From Paracoccaceae bacterium (GTDB lineage: Bacteria; Pseudomonadota; Alphaproteobacteria; Rhodobacterales; Rhodobacteraceae): 64,000 bases of DNA. Shown piece after piece: positions 32,913 to 41,729 of the stretch (positions within the stretch are counted from its first letter, which is position 1; every line of letters begins with the position of its first letter). The notes below the pieces were generated by a model. The model did not search any database and was not told the origin of the DNA. It was given only the letters and a program-made list of their open reading frames with translations. Position numbers and translations under genes: made by a program. The stretch spans positions 70,361-134,360 of the forward strand of contig JAGQRV010000018.1 of the NCBI GenBank assembly GCA_020425125.1, in the 5' to 3' direction.

Positions 32913-33584
32913 GTGACCGCACACTTTCCAAACTCATCCGATGTGATTTCTGGAATAGTCGACTACACCCCCCAACGCAGCGTCTACCGCTCGCTGGCCA
33001 AGCGGGCGTTCGACATCGTGTTTGTGCTCACCTCGTCCGTTCTGGTGGTACCTGTCACCCTGCTGCTCGCGCTTGTGGTCATGGCGGACGGCGGGACGCC
33101 ATTCTTCATTCAAGAGCGTGTCGGCAAGGACGGCCGCGTCTTCCGCATGGTGAAGCTGCGGTCGATGGTGAAGGACGCAGACCTCAAGCTGGCCGACTAT
33201 CTGGCCCGCAACGAAAGTGCCCGCTCCGAGTGGAACCGGTCGCAGAAGCTGAAGAACGATCCGAGGATCACCCGCATCGGGATGCTCATCCGGAAGACCT
33301 CGCTGGACGAGTTGCCGCAGTTCTGGAACGTCCTGCTCGGCGACATGAGCGTGGTGGGACCGCGGCCGATGTTGCCGCAGCAGCGCGAACTCTATCCTGG
33401 ACAGGCCTATTATGCGCTAAAGCCCGGCGTGACCGGCATGTGGCAGGTCGGTGACCGGCACAATACATCGTTCGCCGCGCGCGCGCGGTACGATGCCGAA
33501 TATTACCGCCGTGTCAGCCTGTCGACCGATATCGGACTGATCCTGCGTACGGTGCGGGTGGTCTGCAGGGGCACCGGCATGTAA
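32913..33584 (+). CDS. Undecaprenyl-phosphate sugar-1-phosphate transferase
   Basis: A 223-residue bacterial sugar transferase of the ExoY/WcaJ type. It adds the first sugar phosphate to the lipid carrier. It has one membrane helix (IVFVLTSSVLVVPVTLLLALVV), then ERVGKDGRVFRMVKLRSM, TSLDELPQFWNVLLGDMSVVGPRPM, and a basic C-terminal end. I chose the GTG at 32913 because AAAAGAGG lies just upstream and the earlier frame is uninformative. No other glycosyltransferase, flippase or polymerase gene is in the window, so the polymer genes must be elsewhere. Confidence 0.9.
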   Translation: MTAHFPNSSDVISGIVDYTPQRSVYRSLAKRAFDIVFVLTSSVLVVPVTLLLALVVMADGGTPFFIQERVGKDGRVFRMVKLRSMVKDADLKLADYLARNESARSEWNRSQKLKNDPRITRIGMLIRKTSLDELPQFWNVLLGDMSVVGPRPMLPQQRELYPGQAYYALKPGVTGMWQVGDRHNTSFAARARYDAEYYRRVSLSTDIGLILRTVRVVCRGTGM

Positions 33585-33613
33585 CGATCGGGTGACCAGT
33601 CCGGATATCGGCT

Positions 33614-33645
33614 CGGTCGCGGGTTTCCGCGGCCGTTTTTATTTT
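33614..33645 (+). terminator. Intrinsic terminator after the sugar transferase gene
   Basis: A 9-bp stem (CGGTCGCGG with CCGCGGCCG, one G-T pair), a GTTT loop and a run TTTTTATTTT. It is 30 bases after the stop codon and before the TPR lipoprotein gene. Confidence 0.8.
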
Positions 33646-33694
33646 GGTAACGGGGCCCCTACATAAGGGGCTGGCTAAACCCACGGGTGATTCA

Positions 33695-36181
33695 ATGCGC
33701 ATTCTCCATCTTTCAACCGCGGCTCTCCTGCTTTCCGCGACCCTGCTGGTCGGAGGCTGCGATTCTACCGAGGAGAAGGCTGAGCGCGCCTACCAGAATG
33801 CCGTGGAACTGGTCGACAAGGGGGACCTCGAGCGGGCGAAAGTTGTGCTGCGCACGGTGTTCAAGCTGAACGGCGGGCACCACGATGCGCGGATGCTCTA
33901 TGCCTCGATCATGGAGGAGCAGGGCGACCCTCAGCAGGCATACAGCCACTACCTTTTGGTCACCGAGCAGTATCCGGAGGATATCGAGCCGCGCCTTGAT
34001 CTCGCGCGGATCGCCATCACGCTCGGCGAATGGACGGAAGCGGAGTCGGATGTGGAGGCCGCCCGCAAGATCGATCCGAACAATGCCGAGTTGCAGCCGA
34101 TGATCCTTGCCGTCGACTACAGCGCGGCCGCGCGACGGGCCGACAAGGCCGCCGAGGCAGCCGTCGTGGAAAAGGCGAAAGCGCTGCTTGCCACGCAACC
34201 GGGCAGCGTTTTCGCGCAGCAGATCGTGATCGACAGCTTGATCCGCGATCAGAAGCTTTCCGCCGCGCTCGAACAGATCGACAGCGCACTTCAGGCCGAT
34301 CCGAAGAACCGCCAGATCAACCAGATCAAGCTGAGCGTCCTGTCCCAGTTGCAGGACATGCAGGGTCTCGGTGACCAGTTGAAATACATGGTCGAGACCT
34401 TCCCCGACGACACGGAAGTGCAGTCGGCGTTGGTCCGCTGGTATCTGGCGAACGGCGATGCGGACGGTGCCGAGGACTTCCTCCGCGGCGTGGTGGCGCG
34501 TTCGGGTGACGAAATCCCGCCGCGGGTCACCCTGGTGCAGTTTCTCAGCGAGGTTCGTGGCACGGATGCGGCGCTGGCCGAGCTCGACAATCTGATTGAG
34601 GAAGGTCTGGACAACGATACCTTTCGCGTCCTGAAGGCCAGCATCCTGTTCGACAAGGGAGATCGCTCGACCGCGATGACCCAGATCGAGGCGCTCGTTA
34701 AGGCGCAGGAGCCGTCTGACGCGCGTCGCAGCATGCAGACGACGCTTGCCCGCATGTATCTGGCCGACGGACAGAAGGATCGCGCCAAGGAGGTCGTCAC
34801 CGAGGTCCTGGCGGAAGACAGCACCAACGTGAACGCGCTCAAGCTCAAGGGAAACTGGCTGATCCAGGAGGATCAGGTTCGCGACGCGGTTCTGGCGCTG
34901 CGGACGGCGCTTGATCAATCTCCGCGAGATCCGGAGACCATCACGCTTCTCGCCATGGCTTATGAACGCGGCGGCAATCGCGAACTCATGGTGGAAAGCC
35001 TTGCGCTGGCATTCGAGGCATCGAATGCGGCGCCCGCAGAGACGATGCGCTACGCCGGTTACCTGATCCAGAACGAGAAATATCTGACCGCCGAAAACGT
35101 ACTGCTGCAGGCACTTCGTTTGTCGCCGACCAACATCGACCTCCTCAAGTCTTTGGCCCAGGTCTATCTCGGACTCAATGACCTGCCGCGGGCGGACCAG
35201 GTGGTCAACTCTCTCCATCAGATCGGCACGCCTGAGGCGACGACCGTTGCGAACGGCATCGAGGCCACCATCCTGCAGCGGTCGGCGCGGACGGACGAAA
35301 GCATCAAGCTGATGCAAAGCATGATCAACGACGGGCAGTCGACGCTGGCCGCCCAGACTGCGATCATCCGGACCCGCCTCGCCAATGGCGAGATCGGGGA
35401 GGCCCGCGCCTACATGGACGAACTGCTGGCGGAGACCCCGAAAGACAGCCCCGACCGGGTCGGAATCGACTTCCTCAACGGCGCGCTGACCGCGACAGAA
35501 GGAAATTACGATGCGGCACGGGCGATCTACCGCGAAATCCTGGCCACAGACCCACAGCTTGAAGCAGCCTGGCGGGCCCTGGTCTCCACCGCGGTTCGTC
35601 AGGGCAAGGATGAAGATGCCGAGGCAATCGTTGACGAGGCGCTGGTGAAACTGCCGGATTCGGCAAACCTGCGCTGGATCAAGGCCGGGCTCGCTGAGAA
35701 GAACGGCCGGATCGACGAAGCCATCGACATCTACGAGGCGCTCTACGAAGCCGATTCGAACTCGACGATCGTTGCCAACAATCTGGCCAGTCTGATCACG
35801 ACCTACCGTGACGACGACGACAGTCTTCAGCGCGCCTATGTGATTGCGCGGCGCCTGCGCGGCAGCACGGTCCCCGCTTTCCAGGACACCTATGGATGGA
35901 TTTCGTACCGGATGGGCAACACCTCAGAAGCGCTTGAAAATCTGGAGCCCGCGGCTGCCGGACTCCCGAGCGATCCGGCGGTGCAATTCCATCTGGCCAA
36001 GGCCTATGAGGCCGTGGGCCGTCGCACGGACGCGCTGGATGCCTTGCAGCGTGCGGTAACCCTGTGGGACGGCTCGACCCTTGCGCTCGCCGACACCGCA
36101 CGCGCTGATCTGGCCGCCCTCAAGGCGACAGGCGACACGACCCCGGCACCTGTTCCCAATGCTCCGGCGGTGTCCGAATAG
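33695..36181 (+). CDS. TPR-repeat lipoprotein of the PEP-CTERM/EPS system (PrsT-like)
   Basis: An 828-residue secreted protein. The signal peptide (MRILHLSTAALLLSATLLVGGC) ends in a lipobox-like VGGC, so the mature protein would be a lipoprotein. The rest is almost all tetratricopeptide repeats (for example AYERGGNRELMVESLALAFEAS and AKAYEAVGRRTDALDALQRA), about twenty units. Length and layout match the putative PEP-CTERM TPR lipoprotein family (TIGR02917 type). It may scaffold polysaccharide export in the periplasm. The ATG at 33695 is set by the signal peptide. Confidence 0.87.
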   Translation: MRILHLSTAALLLSATLLVGGCDSTEEKAERAYQNAVELVDKGDLERAKVVLRTVFKLNGGHHDARMLYASIMEEQGDPQQAYSHYLLVTEQYPEDIEPRLDLARIAITLGEWTEAESDVEAARKIDPNNAELQPMILAVDYSAAARRADKAAEAAVVEKAKALLATQPGSVFAQQIVIDSLIRDQKLSAALEQIDSALQADPKNRQINQIKLSVLSQLQDMQGLGDQLKYMVETFPDDTEVQSALVRWYLANGDADGAEDFLRGVVARSGDEIPPRVTLVQFLSEVRGTDAALAELDNLIEEGLDNDTFRVLKASILFDKGDRSTAMTQIEALVKAQEPSDARRSMQTTLARMYLADGQKDRAKEVVTEVLAEDSTNVNALKLKGNWLIQEDQVRDAVLALRTALDQSPRDPETITLLAMAYERGGNRELMVESLALAFEASNAAPAETMRYAGYLIQNEKYLTAENVLLQALRLSPTNIDLLKSLAQVYLGLNDLPRADQVVNSLHQIGTPEATTVANGIEATILQRSARTDESIKLMQSMINDGQSTLAAQTAIIRTRLANGEIGEARAYMDELLAETPKDSPDRVGIDFLNGALTATEGNYDAARAIYREILATDPQLEAAWRALVSTAVRQGKDEDAEAIVDEALVKLPDSANLRWIKAGLAEKNGRIDEAIDIYEALYEADSNSTIVANNLASLITTYRDDDDSLQRAYVIARRLRGSTVPAFQDTYGWISYRMGNTSEALENLEPAAAGLPSDPAVQFHLAKAYEAVGRRTDALDALQRAVTLWDGSTLALADTARADLAALKATGDTTPAPVPNAPAVSE

Positions 36182-36214
36182 GGTGCATCTGTCCCGGCAT
36201 GCTGTCACACGCAT

Positions 36215-36250
36215 AAAGTGCCAGGGCGAGGGAACTCTGGCGCTTTCCTC
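36215..36250 (+). terminator. Terminator-like hairpin after the TPR lipoprotein gene
   Basis: AAAGTGCCAG pairs with CTGGCGCTTT (one T-G pair) across a 12-base loop, followed by CCTCTCC rather than a clean T run. It lies 34 bases after the stop and 30 bases before pgsA. Confidence 0.55.
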
Positions 36251-36279
36251 TCCAGGCGGGACGCGGTAAACGCGGCGCC

Positions 36280-36948
36280 ATGGTCTGGACCATCCCGAAC
36301 ACGCTTACCATTCTTCGCCTCATCGCCGCGCCCTGCGTCGCGCTGGTGTTTGTCGCCTTTCCTCGACCCATTGCCGACTGGGTGGCGTTCGCCCTTTTCG
36401 TGGGTGCGTCGCTCACCGATTGGTTCGATGGCCATTTGGCCCGCCGGTGGAACCAGAAATCGCGTTTCGGAGCATTGCTTGATCCGATCGCCGACAAGGC
36501 CATGGTCGTGATCACGCTTGCGGCGGTGATGGCCCTTTCGGGTCTCGATCCCTGGCTCGTTGTTCCCGTCACCTTCATCTTGTTCCGCGAAGTGTTCGTC
36601 TCGGGACTGCGGGAGTTTCTCGGCGCCTCGGCCGGCCGTCTCCAGGTCACGCGCCTCGCCAAATGGAAAACGACCGTCCAGATGGTGGCGATCACGCTCC
36701 TGCTCTTCGGGCTTGCGCTCAAGGAAGAGTTGTTCTGGATCTACCGGTCGATGGTTCCGGAAGACTACCAGGCGCATATCGCCAGCGGGCCGCACGACTG
36801 GAACGGCGTCTGGCTACTGGCCAGGAGCAGTGCCATCATTGCGCAGTCCGGGCTCGTGCTGATCTGGCTCGCGGCAGTTCTCACGGTGATCACCGGGTGG
36901 GACTATTTCCGGAAATCACTGCCGTACTTGCGGGAGCCTGCGGAATGA
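36280..36948 (+). CDS. pgsA: CDP-diacylglycerol--glycerol-3-phosphate 3-phosphatidyltransferase
   Basis: A 222-residue integral membrane enzyme for the committed step of phosphatidylglycerol synthesis. The CDP-alcohol phosphotransferase motif is complete: D47, D50, G51, A54, R55, G64, D68 and D72 in DWFDGHLARRWNQK and GALLDPIADK. The N terminus TIPNTLTILRL is typical. It overlaps moaD by four bases (ATGA), giving the pgsA-moaD-moaE cluster known in alphaproteobacteria. uvrC usually precedes pgsA in this group but does not here. Confidence 0.96.
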   Translation: MVWTIPNTLTILRLIAAPCVALVFVAFPRPIADWVAFALFVGASLTDWFDGHLARRWNQKSRFGALLDPIADKAMVVITLAAVMALSGLDPWLVVPVTFILFREVFVSGLREFLGASAGRLQVTRLAKWKTTVQMVAITLLLFGLALKEELFWIYRSMVPEDYQAHIASGPHDWNGVWLLARSSAIIAQSGLVLIWLAAVLTVITGWDYFRKSLPYLREPAE

Positions 36949-37196
36949 CGCTCGATCTGCTCTATTTCGCCTGGCTGCGGGAGCGGGTGGGGCTTGCGCG
37001 GGAAAGGATCGAGACCGACGCCACCACCGTGGCCGATCTGGTCGAGGATTTGCGCGGACGCGAGCCGCGCTATGCAGCAGCCTTTGCCGACGTCAGCGCT
37101 ATTCGCGTTGCCGTCGATCAGGATCTGGCCGGCTTTGACGCGCCACTGGCCGGCGTCCGCGAACTCGCCTTTTTTCCGCCGATGACCGGCGGCTGA
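36945..37196 (+). CDS. moaD: Molybdopterin synthase small subunit MoaD
   Basis: An 83-residue ubiquitin-like sulfur carrier ending PPMTGG. The C-terminal Gly-Gly is thiocarboxylated and supplies sulfur to precursor Z with MoaE. LYFAWLRERVG at the N terminus is typical. It begins within the pgsA stop (ATGA) and is followed immediately by moaE. Confidence 0.94.
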   Translation: MTLDLLYFAWLRERVGLARERIETDATTVADLVEDLRGREPRYAAAFADVSAIRVAVDQDLAGFDAPLAGVRELAFFPPMTGG

Positions 37197-37205
37197 GTGC
37201 CGGCG

Positions 37206-37667
37206 ATGGAAGATGTCCGCGTCCAGAGCGATCCGTTCGATGCCGCAATGGAGGCGGCGGCGTTTGCCGTCCGCGCCGGGGCCCTGGATGCCGGCGCTGT
37301 GGTCACGTTCAGCGGATTGGTCCGAGGCGGCACCGGACCGAAGCTGCTGCGGCTCGAGATCGAGCACTATCCGGGCATGACCGAGCGGGCCATCCATGCC
37401 ATGCGCGATGAGGCCAGAGAGCGCTGGCAGCTTTCCGCAGCGATGGTCATCCACCGCTATGGATCGCTCGCGCCGGGAGAGCCGATCATGATGGTCGCGA
37501 CCGCAGCGCGGCACCGGGCAGAGGCATTTTCCGCGGCTGAATTCCTGATGGACTATCTCAAGTCCCGCGCGCCGTTCTGGAAGAAGGAAGTGACCGAAGA
37601 GGGCGCAAACTGGGTCGCCGCACGCGACGCGGATGAAGCCGCGCTCGACCGCTGGCGCGGGGCGTGA
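37206..37667 (+). CDS. moaE: Molybdopterin synthase catalytic subunit MoaE
   Basis: A 153-residue MoaE. It has GAVVTFSGLVRG, LEIEHYPGMTERAI, HRYGSLAPGEPIMMVATAARHR, and the catalytic lysine region LKSRAPFWKKE. With MoaD it forms molybdopterin synthase. The frame is open to a GTG at 37197, directly after the moaD stop. I prefer the ATG at 37206 by alignment of the MEDVRVQ start. The 3' end abuts the convergent next gene. Confidence 0.94.
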   Translation: MEDVRVQSDPFDAAMEAAAFAVRAGALDAGAVVTFSGLVRGGTGPKLLRLEIEHYPGMTERAIHAMRDEARERWQLSAAMVIHRYGSLAPGEPIMMVATAARHRAEAFSAAEFLMDYLKSRAPFWKKEVTEEGANWVAARDADEAALDRWRGA

Positions 37668-37988
37668 TCATCGCGTTCCCATGTTCTGCTCGGAAATGAA
37701 GGCGCGAAGCTCTTCGGCGTCCTGACGCGCTTCGGTGAGCGCGCCGACCGCCGCGTCGAGATCCGATCTGGTCCGTTCAAGCTCGTCTTCTGCCTTCCTC
37801 CGCCGGCCGAGCGCCGTGTCCCGGGATTCCTCGGCGTGGTGCAGGGCTGCGGCCATCCGGTCGAGCTCGTCGAGGTCGCTCTTGGAAACGTGGCTCAGGC
37901 GATTGACGAGCCAATGCGTCAGGAAACCGATGCAGAAGGCGCCGAACAGCAGGATCGACGTCGCGAGGATGAGGTCAGTCCGGGTCAT
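37668..37988 (-). CDS. Small membrane-anchored coiled-coil protein
   Basis: A 106-residue protein with one N-terminal helix (DLILATSILLFGAFCIGFLTHWLV) and a charged coiled-coil (roughly residues 38-95). No known family is apparent to me. It overlaps the 3' end of the OmpA-family gene by 14 bases on the same strand, so the two are translationally linked, and may work together at the envelope. Confidence 0.7.
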   Translation of the reverse strand: MTRTDLILATSILLFGAFCIGFLTHWLVNRLSHVSKSDLDELDRMAAALHHAEESRDTALGRRRKAEDELERTRSDLDAAVGALTEARQDAEELRAFISEQNMGTR

Positions 37989-39891
37989 GCGCCGTCTCCG
38001 TGCCGGTCGTCTGCGTGTCGATCTGAGAACCGGGTTCGGTCGCTGCTTCCGAATCCTCGGCGAAGTCGGGCGTTGCGCCAGCGTCGTGAAGCGAGAACTC
38101 GATCCGGCGGTTCTCTTCGCGCCCGTCTTCGGTTCCGTTGTCGCCGATTGGCCGCGACTCGCCGTAGCCGACCGCTGTCAGGCTGTCGGCCGGGATTCCG
38201 TCGCTCACCAGCGCCGCTACCACCGCCTCGGCCCGTCCCAGGCTGAGATCGAGGTTCGACTCGTCGCTGCCCTGACTGTCGGTGTGACCGCTGATCTCGA
38301 GCGGCACGCCCGCGCAATCGCCCAGAACCGTCGCGATCCGCTCGACGATCTCCCGTGCCGCCTCGTCAAGCTCGCTCGAACCGGGCGGAAAGGTGATCTT
38401 AGTTTCCGCCTGGATCGTGCGGACCTGTGCGATGCATTCCTCAGGTGTAGGTCCCGCGAGGGCCGGGTCGAGGTCCGGGTCGTAATTGACGTCGAGCCGG
38501 AGCGGCGTGCCGCTTCCAAGCGCTGCGGCCAGGCTGGCGGCAAGCTGGCTGGGAAGTTCGGGATTGCCGGTGACACCTGTCAGTGTGACAAGATCGGGCG
38601 TCACCGACAATTCGCCGCGGTCGACCGTAGCCAGCGCGTCCAGTCCCGCCAGGATCTGTACCTGCCAGCCGTCGGGAACCGTCCGGCCCGGCGAGATCTC
38701 GGCGTCCACGGACCCCGCTGGGAATCGCGCCCGCGCGAAGGCCGCAATCACCGACGCCGCATCGGCTGTGCCGACCGGACCCTTGAGCTCGACAGGACCC
38801 GACTCGGGACGGGTTGCCGTGAAGTCCGCGGTCTCCGGCATTCCGGCGTCTCCGGACGTGGCGCCCGACAGGCGCTGCAGACGATATCCGTCGGGCAGTC
38901 CGGCGCCGAGATCCGACAGGGTCCGGGCGACCGTGCCGGGATCGGAGTCCTCGGCCGGCTCGAGCGATACGGTCATGTCCGACACCGTGACCGCGCCGGC
39001 ACCGATCCGGGCGAGGGCATCGAGAGCGGCGACGGCGACATCAAGCCATTCCGGCCCGGGGGCGCCCAGAGCCAGTGTGCACTGCGTGTCAGCCGGTGCG
39101 CCGGCCGTGCGTCCCGCCGCCAGAAGCCGCGCGACGCCGTCCTCGCTGCCGGCGGCACAGGCGTCGAACTCGGCCCGGTCCTTCTCTTTCCGGAACCGCA
39201 TCGTGAACGGCGAGAGGACTGGCGGCGGCGATTCCAGGTCGAATCTGATCTCCATCCCGTCGCCCAGCCCGTATTCGAGATCGTCGCGAATCTTCGCGGC
39301 GCTCGTGCGGTCGGGCGCCATCCCCGTGAGTGTGAGCCGACCGGGCTCCAACACGATCCGCGCATCGCGCAGCGGCCTCAGCGCTGCCAGCACAGGGGAA
39401 AGGGAGGCCGGCCATCCGTCTGGCGGCGCCTCGGGACTCGCGCTGGTGAGATCGGAAACATCGGCACCAGGAACGGCGGCTGCCACCAGTTGTCCGAGAT
39501 CGCCGGTCGACACATCTCCGGGGACCAGGCCCAGGAGCGTGATCCGCTCGCCGGCCCGAAGGATTTCGAGCCGGAAGTCGGGCAGATCGGGCGGTGCGAT
39601 CTCGGCGACACGCATCTCGTCGCGGATATTCTCCGGGGTCAGGACGCTGCCTGCGACGCCGAGCGCGCGAAACCGCGCAGTCTCGTCCGGGGCCGTGCCT
39701 GCGAGTCGCGCGACCAGCCCGTCCGTATCGACCCGGATCCAGTCGAAGCCCTGATCCGCGAAAGCCTGCGCGAGCGCTGCCCGATTGCGGAGTTCGACCT
39801 CGTCCGCTGCGCGTGTCGCCACCCAGACGCTGGCGGTCCCTGCCGCGATCAGTGCGGCGAGGCGCAGGATCATTTTCCGTGATGCTACCAT
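37975..39891 (-). CDS. OmpA-family protein with BON-like repeats
   Basis: A 638-residue envelope protein. It has an N-terminal signal or anchor helix (ILRLAALIAAGTASVWVA), several repeated alpha-beta segments resembling BON domains (VELRNRAALAQAFADQGF and RLEILRAGERITLLG), and a C-terminal OmpA domain. The OmpA domain starts near KITFPPGSSELDEAAREIV and includes EISGHTDSQGSDESNLDLSLGRAEAV and YGESRPI, which bind peptidoglycan. It probably tethers the envelope to the wall. The Asp/Thr-rich tail is disordered. It is followed by the small coiled-coil gene. Confidence 0.85.
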   Translation of the reverse strand: MVASRKMILRLAALIAAGTASVWVATRAADEVELRNRAALAQAFADQGFDWIRVDTDGLVARLAGTAPDETARFRALGVAGSVLTPENIRDEMRVAEIAPPDLPDFRLEILRAGERITLLGLVPGDVSTGDLGQLVAAAVPGADVSDLTSASPEAPPDGWPASLSPVLAALRPLRDARIVLEPGRLTLTGMAPDRTSAAKIRDDLEYGLGDGMEIRFDLESPPPVLSPFTMRFRKEKDRAEFDACAAGSEDGVARLLAAGRTAGAPADTQCTLALGAPGPEWLDVAVAALDALARIGAGAVTVSDMTVSLEPAEDSDPGTVARTLSDLGAGLPDGYRLQRLSGATSGDAGMPETADFTATRPESGPVELKGPVGTADAASVIAAFARARFPAGSVDAEISPGRTVPDGWQVQILAGLDALATVDRGELSVTPDLVTLTGVTGNPELPSQLAASLAAALGSGTPLRLDVNYDPDLDPALAGPTPEECIAQVRTIQAETKITFPPGSSELDEAAREIVERIATVLGDCAGVPLEISGHTDSQGSDESNLDLSLGRAEAVVAALVSDGIPADSLTAVGYGESRPIGDNGTEDGREENRRIEFSLHDAGATPDFAEDSEAATEPGSQIDTQTTGTETAHDPD

Positions 39892-39953
39892 TTCCCGGAT
39901 CCGGTGCCGGTATCCCGAGCCCCGTCTTTAGGACGGTCGGACGCGCGGTGCAA

Positions 39954-40916
39954 TCAGACCAGCGCCGCGGCGGCGAAACTCAGGACGGGGAGCAGGCCGG
40001 CATTGCGGTTTGCGCGGAACAGCTTCAGGCAAACGCCACCGTCGGAGGTGTCGAGCGAGCGCAGCTGCCACCCGAGATGCAGCCACAGGAAGACCGGCCC
40101 CGACAGGGCCAGAACAAGGGGCAGGGTCCGACCGTCCGGTCCGAAGGCCAGCGCCACTGCCACCGCCAGCAGCGCAACCGAGACCCAGCGGAACCGCTTC
40201 AGCCATATGGGTGTCGCGTCGCCGAACAGCCGCGCCGTGGATTTAACCCCGATCAGCGCGTCGTCCTCGGTGTCCTGATGGGCGTAGATCGTGTCGTAGA
40301 ACAACGTCCAGGCGATCCCGGACAGATAGAGGATGACTGCCGGCCAGCCGAGATCGCCGCGATGTGCAGTCCAGGCCAGCAGAGCACCCCAGTTGAACGC
40401 AATCCCCAGGAAGACCTGCGGCCACCACGTGAACCGCTTCGCGAAGGGATAGATGCAGACCGGCAAGAGCGACAGGATGCCGAGCAGTATGGCGTTGACA
40501 TTGAAGGTCAGCAGGATTGCGAAGGCGAGGAGGGACTGAAGGCACATCCAGGCGGCCGCCTGACGGACGCTCACCTGTCCGGACGGAATCGGCCGCGACC
40601 GGGTGCGCGCAACTTGCGCATCGAAGTTTCTGTCCGTGATGTCGTTCCAGGTGCAGCCGGCGCCGCGCATCAGCCAGGCGCCTGCGGCACAGCCGATCCC
40701 GATCCACAGACCCTTCAGCCCGAAGCCCGAACCGCTTGCCGCGGAAAGCGCGAGCGCCCACCAGCAGGGCAACAGCAGCAGCCACGTCCCGATCGGCCTG
40801 TCTGCCCGGCTGAGTCTGAGATAGGGCCGGGACCAGGCCGGAGCACGGCTGTCGACCCAGTTGCCGCGGACCGCATCGGCGACCTGCCCCTCTGGCGCAG
40901 CGCGCGTCTCGATCAT
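39954..40916 (-). CDS. ubiA: 4-hydroxybenzoate polyprenyltransferase UbiA
   Basis: A 320-residue membrane prenyltransferase that adds the polyprenyl tail to 4-hydroxybenzoate in ubiquinone synthesis. The first aspartate motif is NDITDRNFD (residues 91-99) and the second is YAHQDTEDD. About eight helices are visible, with LSRADRPIGTWLLLLPCWW at the start. Its start codon and that of rsmE, on the opposite strand, are only 11 bases apart. Confidence 0.95.
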   Translation of the reverse strand: MIETRAAPEGQVADAVRGNWVDSRAPAWSRPYLRLSRADRPIGTWLLLLPCWWALALSAASGSGFGLKGLWIGIGCAAGAWLMRGAGCTWNDITDRNFDAQVARTRSRPIPSGQVSVRQAAAWMCLQSLLAFAILLTFNVNAILLGILSLLPVCIYPFAKRFTWWPQVFLGIAFNWGALLAWTAHRGDLGWPAVILYLSGIAWTLFYDTIYAHQDTEDDALIGVKSTARLFGDATPIWLKRFRWVSVALLAVAVALAFGPDGRTLPLVLALSGPVFLWLHLGWQLRSLDTSDGGVCLKLFRANRNAGLLPVLSFAAAALV

Positions 40917-40927
40917 ATCAAGGATCC

Positions 40928-41653
40928 ATGGTTGAGGCGAAGATCAGGCTCTATCTAGGCCAGACGCTCGGGGAAGGGCAAACGGTTCGGCTCGACGCGG
41001 ATCAGGCGCATTACCTTTTTGGCGTCATGCGCCTGGGGACGGGAGATGCGCTTCTGGTCTTCGATGGAGTGAGCGGCGAGTACCTTGCCCGGGTGGCTGA
41101 CGCAGGCAAGCGCACCGGCACGTTGAGCGTGGGCGTCCGCACACGGCCCCTCCAGCCGCCGCCGGACCTGTGGGTCCTGTTCGCGCCGATCAAGAAGGCA
41201 CGAACCGATTTCATCGTCGAGAAGGCGGCCGAGATGGGCGCCGCGCGGATCTGCCCGGTGCAGACCGAGTTCACCAATGCCGAGCGCATCCGCCGCGACC
41301 GCCTTCAGGCCCATGCCGTCGAGGCGGCCGAGCAATGTGGCGGCACGTTCGTTCCCGAGGTGACCGAACTCGAACGTCTCTCCGCGGTTCTGGACGCCTG
41401 GCCCCGGGACCGGCGCCTGATGTTCTGCGACGAAACCTGCGCAGGCGCAGGACTCGGCCTCGACGGGGCGGAAACGGGGCCGTGGGCGATCCTCATCGGT
41501 CCGGAAGGGGGCTTCAGCGATACCGAGCGGGCGCGGCTGGCCGCGATGCCACAGGCGCGGGCTGTCAGTCTCGGACCGCGGATCCTGCGCGCGGACACGG
41601 CCGCGGTAGCAGCCCTGACGCTCTGGCAGAGCCGCCTCGGAGACTGGTCATGA
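40928..41653 (+). CDS. rsmE: 16S rRNA (uracil(1498)-N(3))-methyltransferase RsmE
   Basis: A 241-residue SPOUT-class methyltransferase that methylates U1498 of 16S rRNA. It has an N-terminal PUA-like part (HYLFGVMRLGTGDALLVFDG) and the SPOUT knot (LIGPEGGFSDTE and SLGPRILRADTA). Length is normal. AAGGA lies before the ATG. Its closeness to ubiA and gshA is the common arrangement in Rhodobacterales. Confidence 0.95.
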   Translation: MVEAKIRLYLGQTLGEGQTVRLDADQAHYLFGVMRLGTGDALLVFDGVSGEYLARVADAGKRTGTLSVGVRTRPLQPPPDLWVLFAPIKKARTDFIVEKAAEMGAARICPVQTEFTNAERIRRDRLQAHAVEAAEQCGGTFVPEVTELERLSAVLDAWPRDRRLMFCDETCAGAGLGLDGAETGPWAILIGPEGGFSDTERARLAAMPQARAVSLGPRILRADTAAVAALTLWQSRLGDWS

Positions 41654-41729
41654 CCCTGTGCAGGACGAGAGGAAGCCGACGGCAGGCGTGGCGGTTCGTG
41701 TGCCGGACCGTCGTCCCGGAGGCCGGCTG

